Shown here one piece after another: positions 35,572-44,983 of a stretch of 64,000 nt of DNA. A program made the translations under genes and the position numbers. Under the pieces are notes generated by a model. That model was not told the origin of the DNA. It saw nothing but the letters and a program-made list of their open reading frames with translations, and did not search any database. The stretch comes from Winogradskyella undariae (lineage in GTDB: Bacteria > Bacteroidota > Bacteroidia > Flavobacteriales > Flavobacteriaceae), in assembly GCF_013285155.1 (NCBI RefSeq), contig NZ_JABTEL010000003.1:248001-312000 (forward strand), given 5' to 3'. Numbering within the stretch: the stretch's first letter is position 1; the number at the start of each line of letters is the position of its first letter.

Positions 35572-38160
35572 TTAAAATGGATAGTTAACCCCTATATTAT
35601 AAGTTGCATTTCCGAAGTTATAATCTCTAAACCAACGATTTCCGACATCTTGTGAAGGATCGTGAGTTTTAAAACCAACATCAAAACGTAGTACAAAGAA
35701 ATCAAAATCGTAACGTAAGCCAATACCAGAACCTATGGCAATATCTTTTAAAGAACTAAGATTAGTTAATGTAGAAGCCTCTTCTGTAACGTTGTCTAGA
35801 ACATTCCAGATGTTACCGGCATCTACAAAAACAGCTCCCTGAAAATTACCGAATAAACTAAAGCGTTGCTCAGCACTTAAATGAAGTTTAAAGTTTGCTT
35901 CGTTAAATTCATTAGTGTTATTAGAACTTCCTGGGCCAAGGTCGTAAGCAGTCCATGCTCTGTTGTCATTTGGTCCTCCGGCAAAGAAACTTTCTGCAAA
36001 AGGAATATTATTAGAGTTTCCGTATGGAATTGCAATACCGGCATAACTACGGAACGCAAATACATTTTGTCTACCTAAATCTATATATTTAATATAATCG
36101 ATTTCAGTTTTAATATATTGTGAAAAAGCGACTCCAAATATTTCGTAGTTATCATCGTCGTTTTTAGATAATCCGGCAATATTAGAAATGTTAGACATTA
36201 AGTTTCCTGCAAGTTCAATACGCCATTTAAAAACTGAAAAGTCGTTATCAAATATGTTTTTTCTTCGGTCTTTTTTATAGTCAAAACTTGTAGAAAAAAT
36301 AAGGTTATTTTCTGTAAGTCGTTCTTTTCGTTCTTCAATATTGTTTATCGTAACATAATCATCATCACTTGATGTTAGTGACGTATTTCCTGTTAAAACA
36401 TCAGAAATAAAAATATCAGCAGGTTCATATTCGTTAGGTAAAGAATTATCTGATAATGTGCCGTCATCATCTATGTAGTCAATTGCTCTAGCTATAGCGT
36501 TTAATCTTCCAAATGAATTCTGATAAACTCCAAAATAGTTATCAGTATTCAGGTTTTTTACAAAATTGATATTGAACAATTCTAATGTATTTGTAACCGT
36601 GTTAGAAGGATACCAATTGTAGCTAAAAACTCCTGATATAGACTGTTTATCTAATCCTATATTTTGCTGACTGGTTGCAGAAAGGTTTATCGCTGTGCTT
36701 GGCGACATATACTTAGGAGTAATTTTTTCAGTATTAAAAGGGCTGAACAATCTAGGGATTGTTAAACGGATATTACCACCAAATTCGTTGATATCAAAAA
36801 AAGAGGTTTCAGTAGAGCTTCTACTTTTAGAGGCTCCAATTGCAGCAATTCCTGTTATTTCTAAAGTTTCTGCACCTCTAAAAATGTTTCTTATTTTTAA
36901 TCCAGAACTAAATGAAAACCCAATAGATTGAATGTTACTTTGATTAATATCAGAATCAAAACTTAGAGCGTATTTGTTTTTAGGTTCTAAAAATATGTTG
37001 GCGGTTAGAGTAGAGTCTGTTGCATTTTCTACAAAATCAATATTAGGATATCTGAACATTTGTAAATCGTTAAGATAGCGTGCTGTTCTGCTTCTTGCTA
37101 AGTCACTATAAGTATCTCCTTTATTAATAAAAACAGCATCTGTGAGTGCTTTTGGTCTAAATCGTAATTTTTCTTTACTGTATAAGTTGAAATTTTTATA
37201 AGTTGTTGTGTCTTTAATAGTGTTAAATCGATTTTCGAAATTATCGTCTGTATATATGTTAACTTCTTTAATGGTATATTTTTTAAAAGGCTTAGTCGTT
37301 GTAGAATCATCCCCTCTAATTATTCTATTTCCAATAATTAAGTCCGTGTAGACTTTATTATTGGTGTTAATTGTATCCATTTCATAACGGATATAGTCTT
37401 GGGCAAAATAATAAAAACCAGCGTTTCTTAAATACGTATTAATACGCTCACGTTCGCTTTCATAATTTTGTTCATCAAATTGTTCTCCCTTTTTTAATAA
37501 TGAAGCTGCAATAAATTTGGTGTAGAGTGAATCTATGGCAGGACTGCTAATAATAGGGTTTAAAGAATCGAGTATATAAGGTTTGCTTTTGTGAACATTG
37601 TAAGTCACTTTGGCTAATTTATTACTGTCTTTTTCTACTTCATAATTTACCGTATTGTTAAACCAACCTTTGGTATAGTAATATTTTCTAAGATTTGTTG
37701 CTGTTTTTATGGTTTTGTCTTCGTTGTAAATTACAGGAGCTTCACCAGTTCGCTTTAACCAAGCATTAAAATCGCGTTGTGTTTTTAGCTGTTTGTAGAA
37801 TTGCTTTTTAGAAAGTAAGGCGATTCTTCGTTTTACTTTTGCAGAGTCACTTAAAATATTAGCATTTAAAACAGAATCTATATTTGGTCTTGCAAGATTG
37901 TAAATATGAAGTTTTAAAGGAAAGCCTAAAAACTTTCGCATTCCCGAATTTGTTTTTTGAATGATAATATTATTAATCCGTTCGTTAGAAACCTGAATGC
38001 TATCTTCTAGAATAGTGTTGTTGATAATAAGATGCTGACCATTTTTAACTCGTTTTACAACATTACAAGAAGAGCTTAGCATTAATACGCATAGCAGAAG
38101 CAATGTATTGCGAAACAAAGATTTGTTGTTAGAAAATGATATTAAAGTGAGTTTTTGCAA
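35572..38160 (-). CDS. tamL: TamL-type BamA/TamA family outer-membrane lipoprotein
   Basis: An 862-residue Omp85-superfamily protein. The N terminus is a lipoprotein signal ending in SSSC (Cys about 32), unlike proteobacterial TamA; this lipidated form is called TamL in Bacteroidota. POTRA-like repeats (about 40-400) precede a C-terminal 16-strand barrel with AESFFAGGPNDNRAW (the conserved loop region) and a final aromatic residue (NIGVNYPF). It probably takes part in outer-membrane protein or lipid handling with TamB. No tamB is seen next to it. Confidence 0.88.
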   Translation of the reverse strand: MQKLTLISFSNNKSLFRNTLLLLCVLMLSSSCNVVKRVKNGQHLIINNTILEDSIQVSNERINNIIIQKTNSGMRKFLGFPLKLHIYNLARPNIDSVLNANILSDSAKVKRRIALLSKKQFYKQLKTQRDFNAWLKRTGEAPVIYNEDKTIKTATNLRKYYYTKGWFNNTVNYEVEKDSNKLAKVTYNVHKSKPYILDSLNPIISSPAIDSLYTKFIAASLLKKGEQFDEQNYESERERINTYLRNAGFYYFAQDYIRYEMDTINTNNKVYTDLIIGNRIIRGDDSTTTKPFKKYTIKEVNIYTDDNFENRFNTIKDTTTYKNFNLYSKEKLRFRPKALTDAVFINKGDTYSDLARSRTARYLNDLQMFRYPNIDFVENATDSTLTANIFLEPKNKYALSFDSDINQSNIQSIGFSFSSGLKIRNIFRGAETLEITGIAAIGASKSRSSTETSFFDINEFGGNIRLTIPRLFSPFNTEKITPKYMSPSTAINLSATSQQNIGLDKQSISGVFSYNWYPSNTVTNTLELFNINFVKNLNTDNYFGVYQNSFGRLNAIARAIDYIDDDGTLSDNSLPNEYEPADIFISDVLTGNTSLTSSDDDYVTINNIEERKERLTENNLIFSTSFDYKKDRRKNIFDNDFSVFKWRIELAGNLMSNISNIAGLSKNDDDNYEIFGVAFSQYIKTEIDYIKYIDLGRQNVFAFRSYAGIAIPYGNSNNIPFAESFFAGGPNDNRAWTAYDLGPGSSNNTNEFNEANFKLHLSAEQRFSLFGNFQGAVFVDAGNIWNVLDNVTEEASTLTNLSSLKDIAIGSGIGLRYDFDFFVLRFDVGFKTHDPSQDVGNRWFRDYNFGNATYNIGVNYPF

Positions 38161-38305
38161 ATTTTGAAAGTATTATCTTTTTTAAATAACGTTAGTGAAA
38201 CAAAAATAATACCATTTATTCGTTAGAAATAGCATAGTCTCTTTAATTTCGAAACGCTATTAAAACAAAAAAGGTTTACTTTGTATTCGTAAGAGTTTCG
38301 TCTAA

Positions 38306-38335
38306 CAAATGTAAAGACATTTTAATGTTATCAAA
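38306..38335 (-). promoter_or_regulatory. possible tamL promoter
   Basis: On the - strand TTTG (38332-38335) and TACATTTG (38306-38313) are separated by 18 bases. The -33 box lies inside the first codons of the divergent methyltransferase gene. The resulting leader would be about 140 bases. Confidence 0.42.
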
Positions 38336-39059
38336 GAATCAAATAAAGTTAATTAAGAGTTTAGGTCAAAAAAAAGGTAGACAACAAAATGGTTTATTTA
38401 TAGTTGAAGGTATAAAAGGGATTTCAGAATTTCTTAAATCTGATTATAAGTTGAAAAACCTTTACACAACTCAATCTATTTTTGAAGCTCCTAATCATTT
38501 AATTTCTGAAATTTCAGAAGCCGATTTAAAAAAAATTACAACACTTAAAAACCCCAATACTGCTTTGGCAATTTTCGAAATTCCAGAGTCAATATCATCT
38601 CAAGAAAAAGGATTGGTTGTCGCTTTAGATGATGTAAGAGATCCAGGTAATTTAGGGACTATCATTAGACTTTGCGATTGGTATGGTATTAAAAATTTAG
38701 TTTGTAGTCATAATACTGTAGACTGTTATAATAGTAAAGTTGTGCAAGCTACAATGGGGTCTTTAACACGTGTAAATTTACAATATGTAGATTTAGTAAA
38801 TTATTTGCAATCTAGTAAAATAGATGCTTTTGGTACGTTTTTAGAAGGTGAAAATATCTATACCGCAAATTTACCAACGGAGGGTATTATCATTTTAGGA
38901 AATGAAGCTAACGGTATTTCAGAAGCTATTGAAGCAAAAGTAAATAGAAAAGTGACGATTCCTCAATTTGGTGCTGTAAAAGCTACTGAAAGCTTAAATG
39001 TAGCAAATGCTACGGCAATACTTTTAAGTGAATTTAGTAGACGAACTATTGAAATGTAA
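38325..39059 (+). CDS. TrmH/SpoU family RNA 2'-O-methyltransferase
   Basis: A 244-residue SPOUT methyltransferase. An N-terminal substrate-binding domain (GRQQNGLFIVEGIKGISEFL, key IVEG) is followed by the knotted SAM domain: ALDDVRDPGNLGTIIRLCDW (motif 1), IILGNEANGIS (motif 2) and GAVKATESLNVANATAILL (motif 3, key SLNVA). It modifies a tRNA or rRNA ribose; which one cannot be told. It is divergent from tamL and overlaps porT tail to tail by 14 bases. Confidence 0.93.
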   Translation: MLSKNQIKLIKSLGQKKGRQQNGLFIVEGIKGISEFLKSDYKLKNLYTTQSIFEAPNHLISEISEADLKKITTLKNPNTALAIFEIPESISSQEKGLVVALDDVRDPGNLGTIIRLCDWYGIKNLVCSHNTVDCYNSKVVQATMGSLTRVNLQYVDLVNYLQSSKIDAFGTFLEGENIYTANLPTEGIIILGNEANGISEAIEAKVNRKVTIPQFGAVKATESLNVANATAILLSEFSRRTIEM

Positions 39060-39762
39060 AGTTAATAAATACACCTCTGGTTTGCATTTTTGCAACATTA
39101 CCAGTCCATGGACTATTAGGGTCTACATCCTGAACAATTTCATTATCCATTGAGAAAATACCGCGAATAGAAGGTGTGAATTTAAAATATTCTAAATAGA
39201 AATCAATACCAAAACCAATTTCGTAGAAGTACGTGTTTTTTATCATTCTAAATTCTCCTGAACTATTATCGTTAGGATTATCTTGATTACTCGATAAATT
39301 TAAAGCTGTTGAAACACCTCCAACAATAAAAGGTTTAAAATTATTAATACGTTTTGTAGATACTTTTAAAAGTAAAGGGATATGAACATAAGTTGATTTT
39401 ACTTCTCTAAGCAAATCAGAATCATTATAATCGGTACCCTGAAAGTAGCTTTCGTCATAAACTAAGTTTCTTGTCGTAAAGAATACTCCTGGCTCTAACC
39501 TTAAATTTAAGTGGTCATTGATACGTAAATCACCAATAAGACCTAAATGAAACCCTGAAGATTCATCAACAAGGATATCTTTTAAATCTTCATTATAGTC
39601 AAAGTTAAAATCGTATTGGTTAAACCCAATAAAATAACCCCAAGTTAAAAGCTTTTGATCAATATTTTCAACCGGATTTGCTACTCTTTCTTTAGTGAAA
39701 AGTTGAGCCGAAGAACTTTGAAATGCGAATAAAAAAACTAAAAGGACAAGAATATGCTTCAT
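39046..39762 (-). CDS. porT: PorT/SprT-like outer-membrane beta-barrel protein (T9SS)
   Basis: A 238-residue secreted beta-barrel protein with signal peptide (residues 1-19, ending in SSAQ). Amphipathic strands, e.g. WGYFIGFNQYDFNF, LGLIGDLRINDHLNLRLEPGV (key GLIGDLRINDHL) and a final Phe-Gln, fit the outer-membrane barrel of PorT. PorT/SprT is required for type IX secretion and gliding in related bacteria. It lies 1 base behind ubiE, a gene pair recalled from other flavobacteria. Several T9SS cargo proteins are in the window. Confidence 0.75.
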   Translation of the reverse strand: MKHILVLLVFLFAFQSSSAQLFTKERVANPVENIDQKLLTWGYFIGFNQYDFNFDYNEDLKDILVDESSGFHLGLIGDLRINDHLNLRLEPGVFFTTRNLVYDESYFQGTDYNDSDLLREVKSTYVHIPLLLKVSTKRINNFKPFIVGGVSTALNLSSNQDNPNDNSSGEFRMIKNTYFYEIGFGIDFYLEYFKFTPSIRGIFSMDNEIVQDVDPNSPWTGNVAKMQTRGVFINFTFQ

Positions 39763-39763
39763 A

Positions 39764-40495
39764 TTATGCTTTAGATGCTGAGTAAATTGTAGCCACTCCC
39801 ATGGTTTGTGGACGGTCTATAACATTAGTAAACCCAATTTTTCTTAAAATATTGTTTAAAGCTTCTCCATATGGAAAAAGTGATGCAGATTCACTTAAAT
39901 AACTATAGGCCACTTTATCTTTAGAAAAGATTTTTCCTATGGTTGGCATAATTAGTTTTGTGTGAAAATTATAGCCCGCTTTGTATAATGGGTTTGTAGG
40001 TACAGAGGTTTCAAGAATCACAAAAATACCATTAGGTTTTAGAACTCTTAATATTTCTGCTAAACCTTTTTCTAGATGTTCAAAATTTCGAACTCCAAAA
40101 GCTACGGTAATAGCATCAAAGGTATTATCTTCGAATGGTAAGTCTTCAGAATCACCAATTACCATCGAAATAATATTATCTAATTTTTTTGAAGTAATTT
40201 TTTTACGTCCAACCTCTAGCATACCATCACTGATATCTAAACCAATAATTTCTTCTGCATCTGTAGAAGTTAAACTAATGGCTAAATCTCCTGTGCCTGT
40301 AGCGATATCTAAGATGTTTTTAGGCTTGGTTTCTGCAACTAAGTCTACCACTTTATTTCTCCACTTAATATCTATTCCAAACGAAATAACACGATTTAAA
40401 CCATCGTATTCTTTAGAAATAGTATCGAACATTTTAGTGACTTGTACCTTTTTAGATTGGTCACTATCCTTGTATGGGTTTACTTTCTCAGCCAT
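39764..40495 (-). CDS. ubiE: demethylmenaquinone methyltransferase / UbiE family
   Basis: A 243-residue SAM-dependent methyltransferase, last step of menaquinone synthesis in an organism expected to use menaquinone. MFDTISKEYDGLNRVISFG is the family N terminus, ILDIATGTGDLAISL the SAM loop (motif I), and VIGDSEDLPFEDNTFDAITVAFGVRN the following motifs (key AFGVRN). The start MAEKVNPYKDS at 40495 is preferred; a -7-like TATTTTTG (plus 40508-40515, - strand) excludes the longer frame. It is probably cotranscribed with porT. Confidence 0.94.
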   Translation of the reverse strand: MAEKVNPYKDSDQSKKVQVTKMFDTISKEYDGLNRVISFGIDIKWRNKVVDLVAETKPKNILDIATGTGDLAISLTSTDAEEIIGLDISDGMLEVGRKKITSKKLDNIISMVIGDSEDLPFEDNTFDAITVAFGVRNFEHLEKGLAEILRVLKPNGIFVILETSVPTNPLYKAGYNFHTKLIMPTIGKIFSKDKVAYSYLSESASLFPYGEALNNILRKIGFTNVIDRPQTMGVATIYSASKA

Positions 40496-40690
40496 AAAAA
40501 TTTTTGGCAAAAATACATGATTTTTTTCATTTGAAAGTTTTAGAAGAAATGAAAAAATGGAATTGATTAATAAAAATGGTTAATTAAGTAAAGTTGAATT
40601 TTCTGTTTTTAGATAAGAGAATTTTAGCTTTGACATAAAATATATAATATAAGGTTTGTTAGTGCCAATGAGTTTAAATACTTCAATAAC

Positions 40691-40721
40691 TTTAAGTACT
40701 TGTAAGTTATAAGTATATTTG
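40691..40721 (+). promoter_or_regulatory. trkAH promoter
   Basis: TATATTTG at 40714-40721 is a perfect -7 box; TTTA at 40691-40694 (one base off TTTG) is 19 bases upstream. Transcription would start near 40728, giving a leader of about 105 bases before trkA. Confidence 0.55.
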
Positions 40722-40832
40722 TGCTTATTCCAAATAAATATAAGAAAACGAGCCTATTCAAAATTTTATTAATCATAGATATGATTAATAAAGAACAGCG
40801 TGTGACCTTGGAAAAACAATAAATGTAAACAG

Positions 40833-42182
40833 ATGAAAATTATTATCGCAGGTGCGGGTGAAGTAGGGTTTCATTTAGCTAAACTTCTATCTTACGAGTC
40901 TCAAGAAATTACTTTAATTGACACTAAAAAAGATAGCTTAAGTTATGCCGGTGAGCATTTAGATATTAGAACTATAAAAGGTGATGCTACTTCTATTTCA
41001 ATTTTAAAAGAAGCACGTATAGATACCGCTGCACTTTTTATTGCAGTAACTTCTTCTGAAACAACTAATATTACAGCTTGTGTATTAGCTAAGCAATTGG
41101 GAGCAAAACGTACTATTGCTCGTATTTCTAATACAGAGTTTATAGAGAATAAAGAGACTGTTGGGTTTTCTAAATTTGGAATTGATGAGTTAATTTCACC
41201 AGAATCTTTAGCCGCATCGGAAATTGAATTATTATTAAATCAGTATGGTTTTAATGATACTTATGAATTTGAAGATGGAGAGCTAACAATGTTAGGTTTA
41301 CGTTTGTCTAGAACTGCAACCTTTGTAGATAAATCCGTTAAGGAAGCTGCTGCTATTTATCCTGAATTAAATTTTATTCCTATTGCAATTCAACGTTTAG
41401 GAACACAATATACTATCATTCCTAGAGGTGATACTATTTTTAAAGAAGGCGATAAAGTTGTTTTTGTAACGTCTAAAGGTGGTGATGATGAGTTGTTTAA
41501 ATTATCAGGAAAAGTTAAGGTTATAATTAAGAATGTTATGATTCTTGGTGGAAGCCAAATTGGTTTTAAGACAGCTAAAGATTTGTGTTCAAGTAAATTT
41601 AATGTTAAACTTGTTGAGAGTAAGCGAGGGAAAGCGGAAGAATTAGCTGAAGATATCCCTAACGCTTTAGTGATTTGCGGCGATGGTAGAAATGTAGATA
41701 TATTAGACGAAGAAAATATCTCTGATATGGATGCTTTTATTGCTGTAACAGGTAATTCGGAAACCAATATTATGTCTTGTCTTTTAGCAAAGTCTAAAGG
41801 CGTGAAGAAAACCATTGCTTTGGTAGAAAATATGGATTATTATCAATTATCTCAATCGATAGGAATTGATACTTTAATTAATAAAAAATTATTAGCAGCA
41901 AATAATATTTTTAGATATATAAGAAAAGGTGAGGTGGTTGCTATGACCAAATTAACCAATATGAATGCTGAGCTTTTAGAATTTGTGGTCAAACCAAAAT
42001 CTAAGATCACCAATAAGCTTATTAAGGATTTAAAATTTCCTATATCTGCTATTATTGGTGGAGTTATTAGAGATGGAAAAGGCTCTATTCCATTAGGTAG
42101 TTTTAATATTCAAGCAGGAGACCGTGTTGTGGTTTGTTGTTTGCCGCGTTCCATTTCTGAAGTAGAACGTTTTTTCTCTTAA
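40833..42182 (+). CDS. trkA: Trk system potassium uptake protein TrkA
   Basis: A 449-residue cytoplasmic regulator of the Trk potassium channel, with two RCK_N/RCK_C units. IIAGAGEVGFHLAKLLS (residues 3-19) and VMILGGSQIGFKTAKDL (about 233) are the two Rossmann nucleotide-binding loops, followed by TrkA_C domains (IPRGDTIFKEGDKVVFV, and near the end IQAGDRVVVCC). It is 8 bases upstream of trkH. Confidence 0.95.
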   Translation: MKIIIAGAGEVGFHLAKLLSYESQEITLIDTKKDSLSYAGEHLDIRTIKGDATSISILKEARIDTAALFIAVTSSETTNITACVLAKQLGAKRTIARISNTEFIENKETVGFSKFGIDELISPESLAASEIELLLNQYGFNDTYEFEDGELTMLGLRLSRTATFVDKSVKEAAAIYPELNFIPIAIQRLGTQYTIIPRGDTIFKEGDKVVFVTSKGGDDELFKLSGKVKVIIKNVMILGGSQIGFKTAKDLCSSKFNVKLVESKRGKAEELAEDIPNALVICGDGRNVDILDEENISDMDAFIAVTGNSETNIMSCLLAKSKGVKKTIALVENMDYYQLSQSIGIDTLINKKLLAANNIFRYIRKGEVVAMTKLTNMNAELLEFVVKPKSKITNKLIKDLKFPISAIIGGVIRDGKGSIPLGSFNIQAGDRVVVCCLPRSISEVERFFS

Positions 42183-42190
42183 AAGATATT

Positions 42191-43693
42191 ATGTCTCGTA
42201 TAAAACTCAATTATAAAATCATTTTTCATTTTCTTGGACTCCTATTATTGTTTAATGGAGGCTTCATGCTTACGGCAACTTTAATCAGTCTTATTTATAA
42301 AGATGGTGTTACTTTAGAATTGTTTCTAGCAGGTATTGTTACGCTTCTTATCGGAGTGGTGTCAATGTACAGAACGAAGGATCACCGTAAGGAAATGAAT
42401 AAGCGCGAAGGGTATATCGTTGTTGCTTTTGGTTGGATTGTAATGTCTCTTACAGGAACATTACCTTATGTTCTTACAGGGGCTATTCCTTCATTTACGA
42501 GTGCTTTTTTTGAAACCATGTCTGGTTACACTACAACTGGGGCAAGTATTTTAAATGATATAGAGATTATACCCAAAGGAGTTCTGTTTTGGAGAAGTAT
42601 GACACATTGGATTGGTGGAATGGGGATTATCGTTTTGGCGATTGCTATTTTACCATTATTAGGCGTAGGAGGGATGCAGCTGTTTACCGCAGAAGCACCA
42701 GGGCCAAGTGCAGATAAATTACATCCAAGAATTACAGATACAGCAAAGCGTTTATGGCTTATTTATGTAGGGTATACAGTTGCTGAAACCATATTATTAC
42801 AGATTGCTGGGATGTCTTTTTTCGATGCCATTAACCATGCTTTGAGTACTTTGTCTACAGGTGGTTTTTCTACTAAAAATGCGAGTGTTGCTTATTGGAA
42901 TGATAATCCGGCGATACAATACATTATCATTTTCTTTATGTTTTTGGCAGGTACTAATTTTGTATTGAGCTATTATTTATTCAAAGGGAAAGTTTCTAAA
43001 ATTTTAGAGGATGAAGAGTTTAAATTATATTCTAAATTCATTGTTATATTTACAATTATAGCAGCGCTTCTTATTTATTTTAAAGCAGATATATCATTAT
43101 CTTCTATAGATCACCCAATGGTTCTTGGTCGTGCAGAAAGTGCTTTGAGACATGCTTTATTTCAGGTGTTAAGTGTCATTACAACTACGGGTTTTGTGAG
43201 TGCTGATTACACCTTGTGGACACCGTTTTTAACTATTTTCTTTTTTGGAATGATGTTTTTAGGTGGTTCTGCAGGAAGTACGTCTGGTGGTGTAAAAGTA
43301 ATGCGTCAATTAATTTTAATTAAAAACAGTTTCTTAGAATTTAAGCGTGCTTTGCATCCTAATGCTATAATTCCTGTGCGTTATAATGGGAAATCAGTTT
43401 CTAAAGATATTGTATTTAATGTTTTAGGGTTCTTTATTCTTTATATGTTGTCATTTATTGTTGGAGCATTGGTATTTTCTATGTTTGATATGGATTTTGC
43501 TTCTGCAATAGGACTCTCAGCATCTAGTTTAGGAAACGTTGGTCCTGCTTTAGGAGATTTTGGTCCCGTTGATAACTATTCCGCTTTACCGCCTTTAGGA
43601 AAATGGTGGGCTTCATTTTTAATGCTTATTGGTCGATTAGAATTGTTTACGGTTCTGATATTATTAACACCTTTCTTTTGGAGGAATCGGTAA
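42191..43693 (+). CDS. trkH: Trk system potassium uptake protein TrkH
   Basis: A 500-residue polytopic membrane protein with four membrane-pore-membrane units. The selectivity loops are visible as GYTTTGAS, ALSTLSTGGFST, SVITTTGFVSAD and ASSLGNVGPALGD. ALNP: GGSAGSTSGGVKVMR is the conserved gating region. It forms the K+ channel driven with TrkA. It is followed 12 bases later by a small membrane-protein gene. Confidence 0.95.
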   Translation: MSRIKLNYKIIFHFLGLLLLFNGGFMLTATLISLIYKDGVTLELFLAGIVTLLIGVVSMYRTKDHRKEMNKREGYIVVAFGWIVMSLTGTLPYVLTGAIPSFTSAFFETMSGYTTTGASILNDIEIIPKGVLFWRSMTHWIGGMGIIVLAIAILPLLGVGGMQLFTAEAPGPSADKLHPRITDTAKRLWLIYVGYTVAETILLQIAGMSFFDAINHALSTLSTGGFSTKNASVAYWNDNPAIQYIIIFFMFLAGTNFVLSYYLFKGKVSKILEDEEFKLYSKFIVIFTIIAALLIYFKADISLSSIDHPMVLGRAESALRHALFQVLSVITTTGFVSADYTLWTPFLTIFFFGMMFLGGSAGSTSGGVKVMRQLILIKNSFLEFKRALHPNAIIPVRYNGKSVSKDIVFNVLGFFILYMLSFIVGALVFSMFDMDFASAIGLSASSLGNVGPALGDFGPVDNYSALPPLGKWWASFLMLIGRLELFTVLILLTPFFWRNR

Positions 43694-43705
43694 TAAATTT
43701 GAATT

Positions 43706-43864
43706 ATGGTAGTTAATAAAACTAAATTGGTTGCAGCAGCATTTATAATTGCAGGTTCTGTGATGCTTTTTTTTAATGACTTAGAATTTACTCCGCTAAT
43801 TTTAATTCTTAAGTCTATAGGTTTAGTTCTTTTTATTCGTGTTTTAATAAAGGAGCAAAAATAA
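43706..43864 (+). CDS. small membrane protein downstream of trkH (52 aa)
   Basis: A 52-codon open frame begins with ATG 12 bases after the trkH stop and ends in TAA. The product has two hydrophobic segments (about residues 8-23 and 30-47), a short DLEFTP turn between them, and a basic C terminus ending in KEQK. Hydrophobic, codon-like composition and tight spacing suggest a real gene translated from the trk transcript. No family is recognised. Confidence 0.6.
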   Translation: MVVNKTKLVAAAFIIAGSVMLFFNDLEFTPLILILKSIGLVLFIRVLIKEQK

Positions 43865-44246
43865 TTTTCAACTTTTCTTCAAGTATAGCTAGTCTATATT
43901 TCCACTCGTTTTTACTGTTTTTAGATGTTTAATTTTGATAGATCTTGAAATACATCTTGTAACATTTAAAATCACTTTGCGTCATATCTATGTATTTAAT
44001 TATTACTGAACTTGTTTCGGTGATAAGAATATTTATTATAGAATGAACGGTAATTTTTTCTTAGGATTCATTCTGTATCCTATAAGTTCAACTTCTTATC
44101 GTGATGCTAATAGCATCATTCTTACATTAATATTTTGAAATTTAACTGACTTCTTATATGATGTCTTTTACGTTAAACGTCCCTTTTTTTTCATGTAGAA
44201 AAAGGCTTATTTCTAGATTCTTTTTAAAATTTTAAACCTAAATGTT
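43865..44246. other. intergenic region after the trk operon
   Basis: About 380 AT-rich bases with no gene seen. A short hairpin TGATGCT-AAT-AGCATCA lies at 44102-44118 and might be a weak terminator. No convincing promoter, tRNA or repeat. Confidence 0.5.
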
Positions 44247-44531
44247 ATGTCTGCAAGCACAATGAATACGGTAATGAAAAATAATAAAAACCTACTTCCG
44301 TAACGCGATAGGTTTAAGAATAGGTTAGGTGGTTATGATCGGAATGTAAAAACGGAATATAATTTTCCTAAAGCAACAACTAAGCAATTAAAGGACATAG
44401 GAAAGCGTTTAAGAGAAGAACGAAAAACCGAACTCATAAAAGTTGTCATTGTTACAATACTATTGTTTTTGATAATGGTTTGTTTATTATACTATTATTC
44501 AGATGCAATAAGGTCATCATTGTGGTTTTAA
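44247..44531 (+). pseudogene. small basic single-TM protein gene broken by an in-frame stop
   Basis: An ATG at 44247 opens 18 codons (MSASTMNTVMKNNKNLLP) and then TAA at 44301-44303. The same frame continues for 75 codons without a stop and without any ATG, GTG or TTG start until deep in the membrane segment: basic residues, YNFPKATTKQLKDIGKRLRE, then a hydrophobic helix (LIKVVIVTILLFLIMVCLL) and a short tail ending SSLWF. The intact reading would be a 94-residue tail-anchored basic protein. Nonsense mutation, sequencing error or recoding are all possible. Confidence 0.6.
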
Positions 44532-44668
44532 ACCTAGTTGAATTTAGCTTAGTTGTATTGTTAATTATTTTGTGTTTTTATTAATGAATTATCAGTATTT
44601 GTGTGTTTTATTTTTTAATTCGATAAATTTATTGTATATTAATTAAATAATATTAAACCCCCTCAATT

Positions 44669-44923
44669 ATGGAATTAGAATTAGCACAAGATTTAGGAAC
44701 TATAAAGCAGCGTACTAAGAGATCTCATTTTACAAAGCGAGGGTTGTTAAATTCAAATTATAAGCGTGTTGTTAAATACAATTTCAAGAAAGCAAAACGA
44801 AGATCAATTTTTGCCGTAAGGCAACGTGCAAAAGCTTTAAAAATAAGTAGAGAAAGCCTTAGGGTTTCTATGGTTTTAAAAGTGGCAGTATTTGTGAGTG
44901 TTGCTCTTTTAATTTTGTTTTAA
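44669..44923 (+). CDS. small basic protein with C-terminal membrane anchor (84 aa)
   Basis: An 84-residue protein: about 60 very basic residues (RTKRSHFTKRG, YNFKKAKRRSIF, RQRAKALKISRESL), then one hydrophobic helix at the extreme C terminus (MVLKVAVFVSVALLILF). The layout equals that of the broken gene just upstream. Small flavobacterial proteins of this shape exist under uninformative or wrong names; the function is unknown. It might bind nucleic acid or acidic lipid at the membrane. Confidence 0.65.
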   Translation: MELELAQDLGTIKQRTKRSHFTKRGLLNSNYKRVVKYNFKKAKRRSIFAVRQRAKALKISRESLRVSMVLKVAVFVSVALLILF

Positions 44924-44983
44924 ATATAAGTTTCCTCGTTCTTATTGATCTGTTTTAGATTTTTAGCGAGAGCTATTCATAAA

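Noticed and set aside
39981..40520. 179-residue + strand frame opposite ubiE
   Set aside because: Antisense shadow of the strongly supported ubiE gene.
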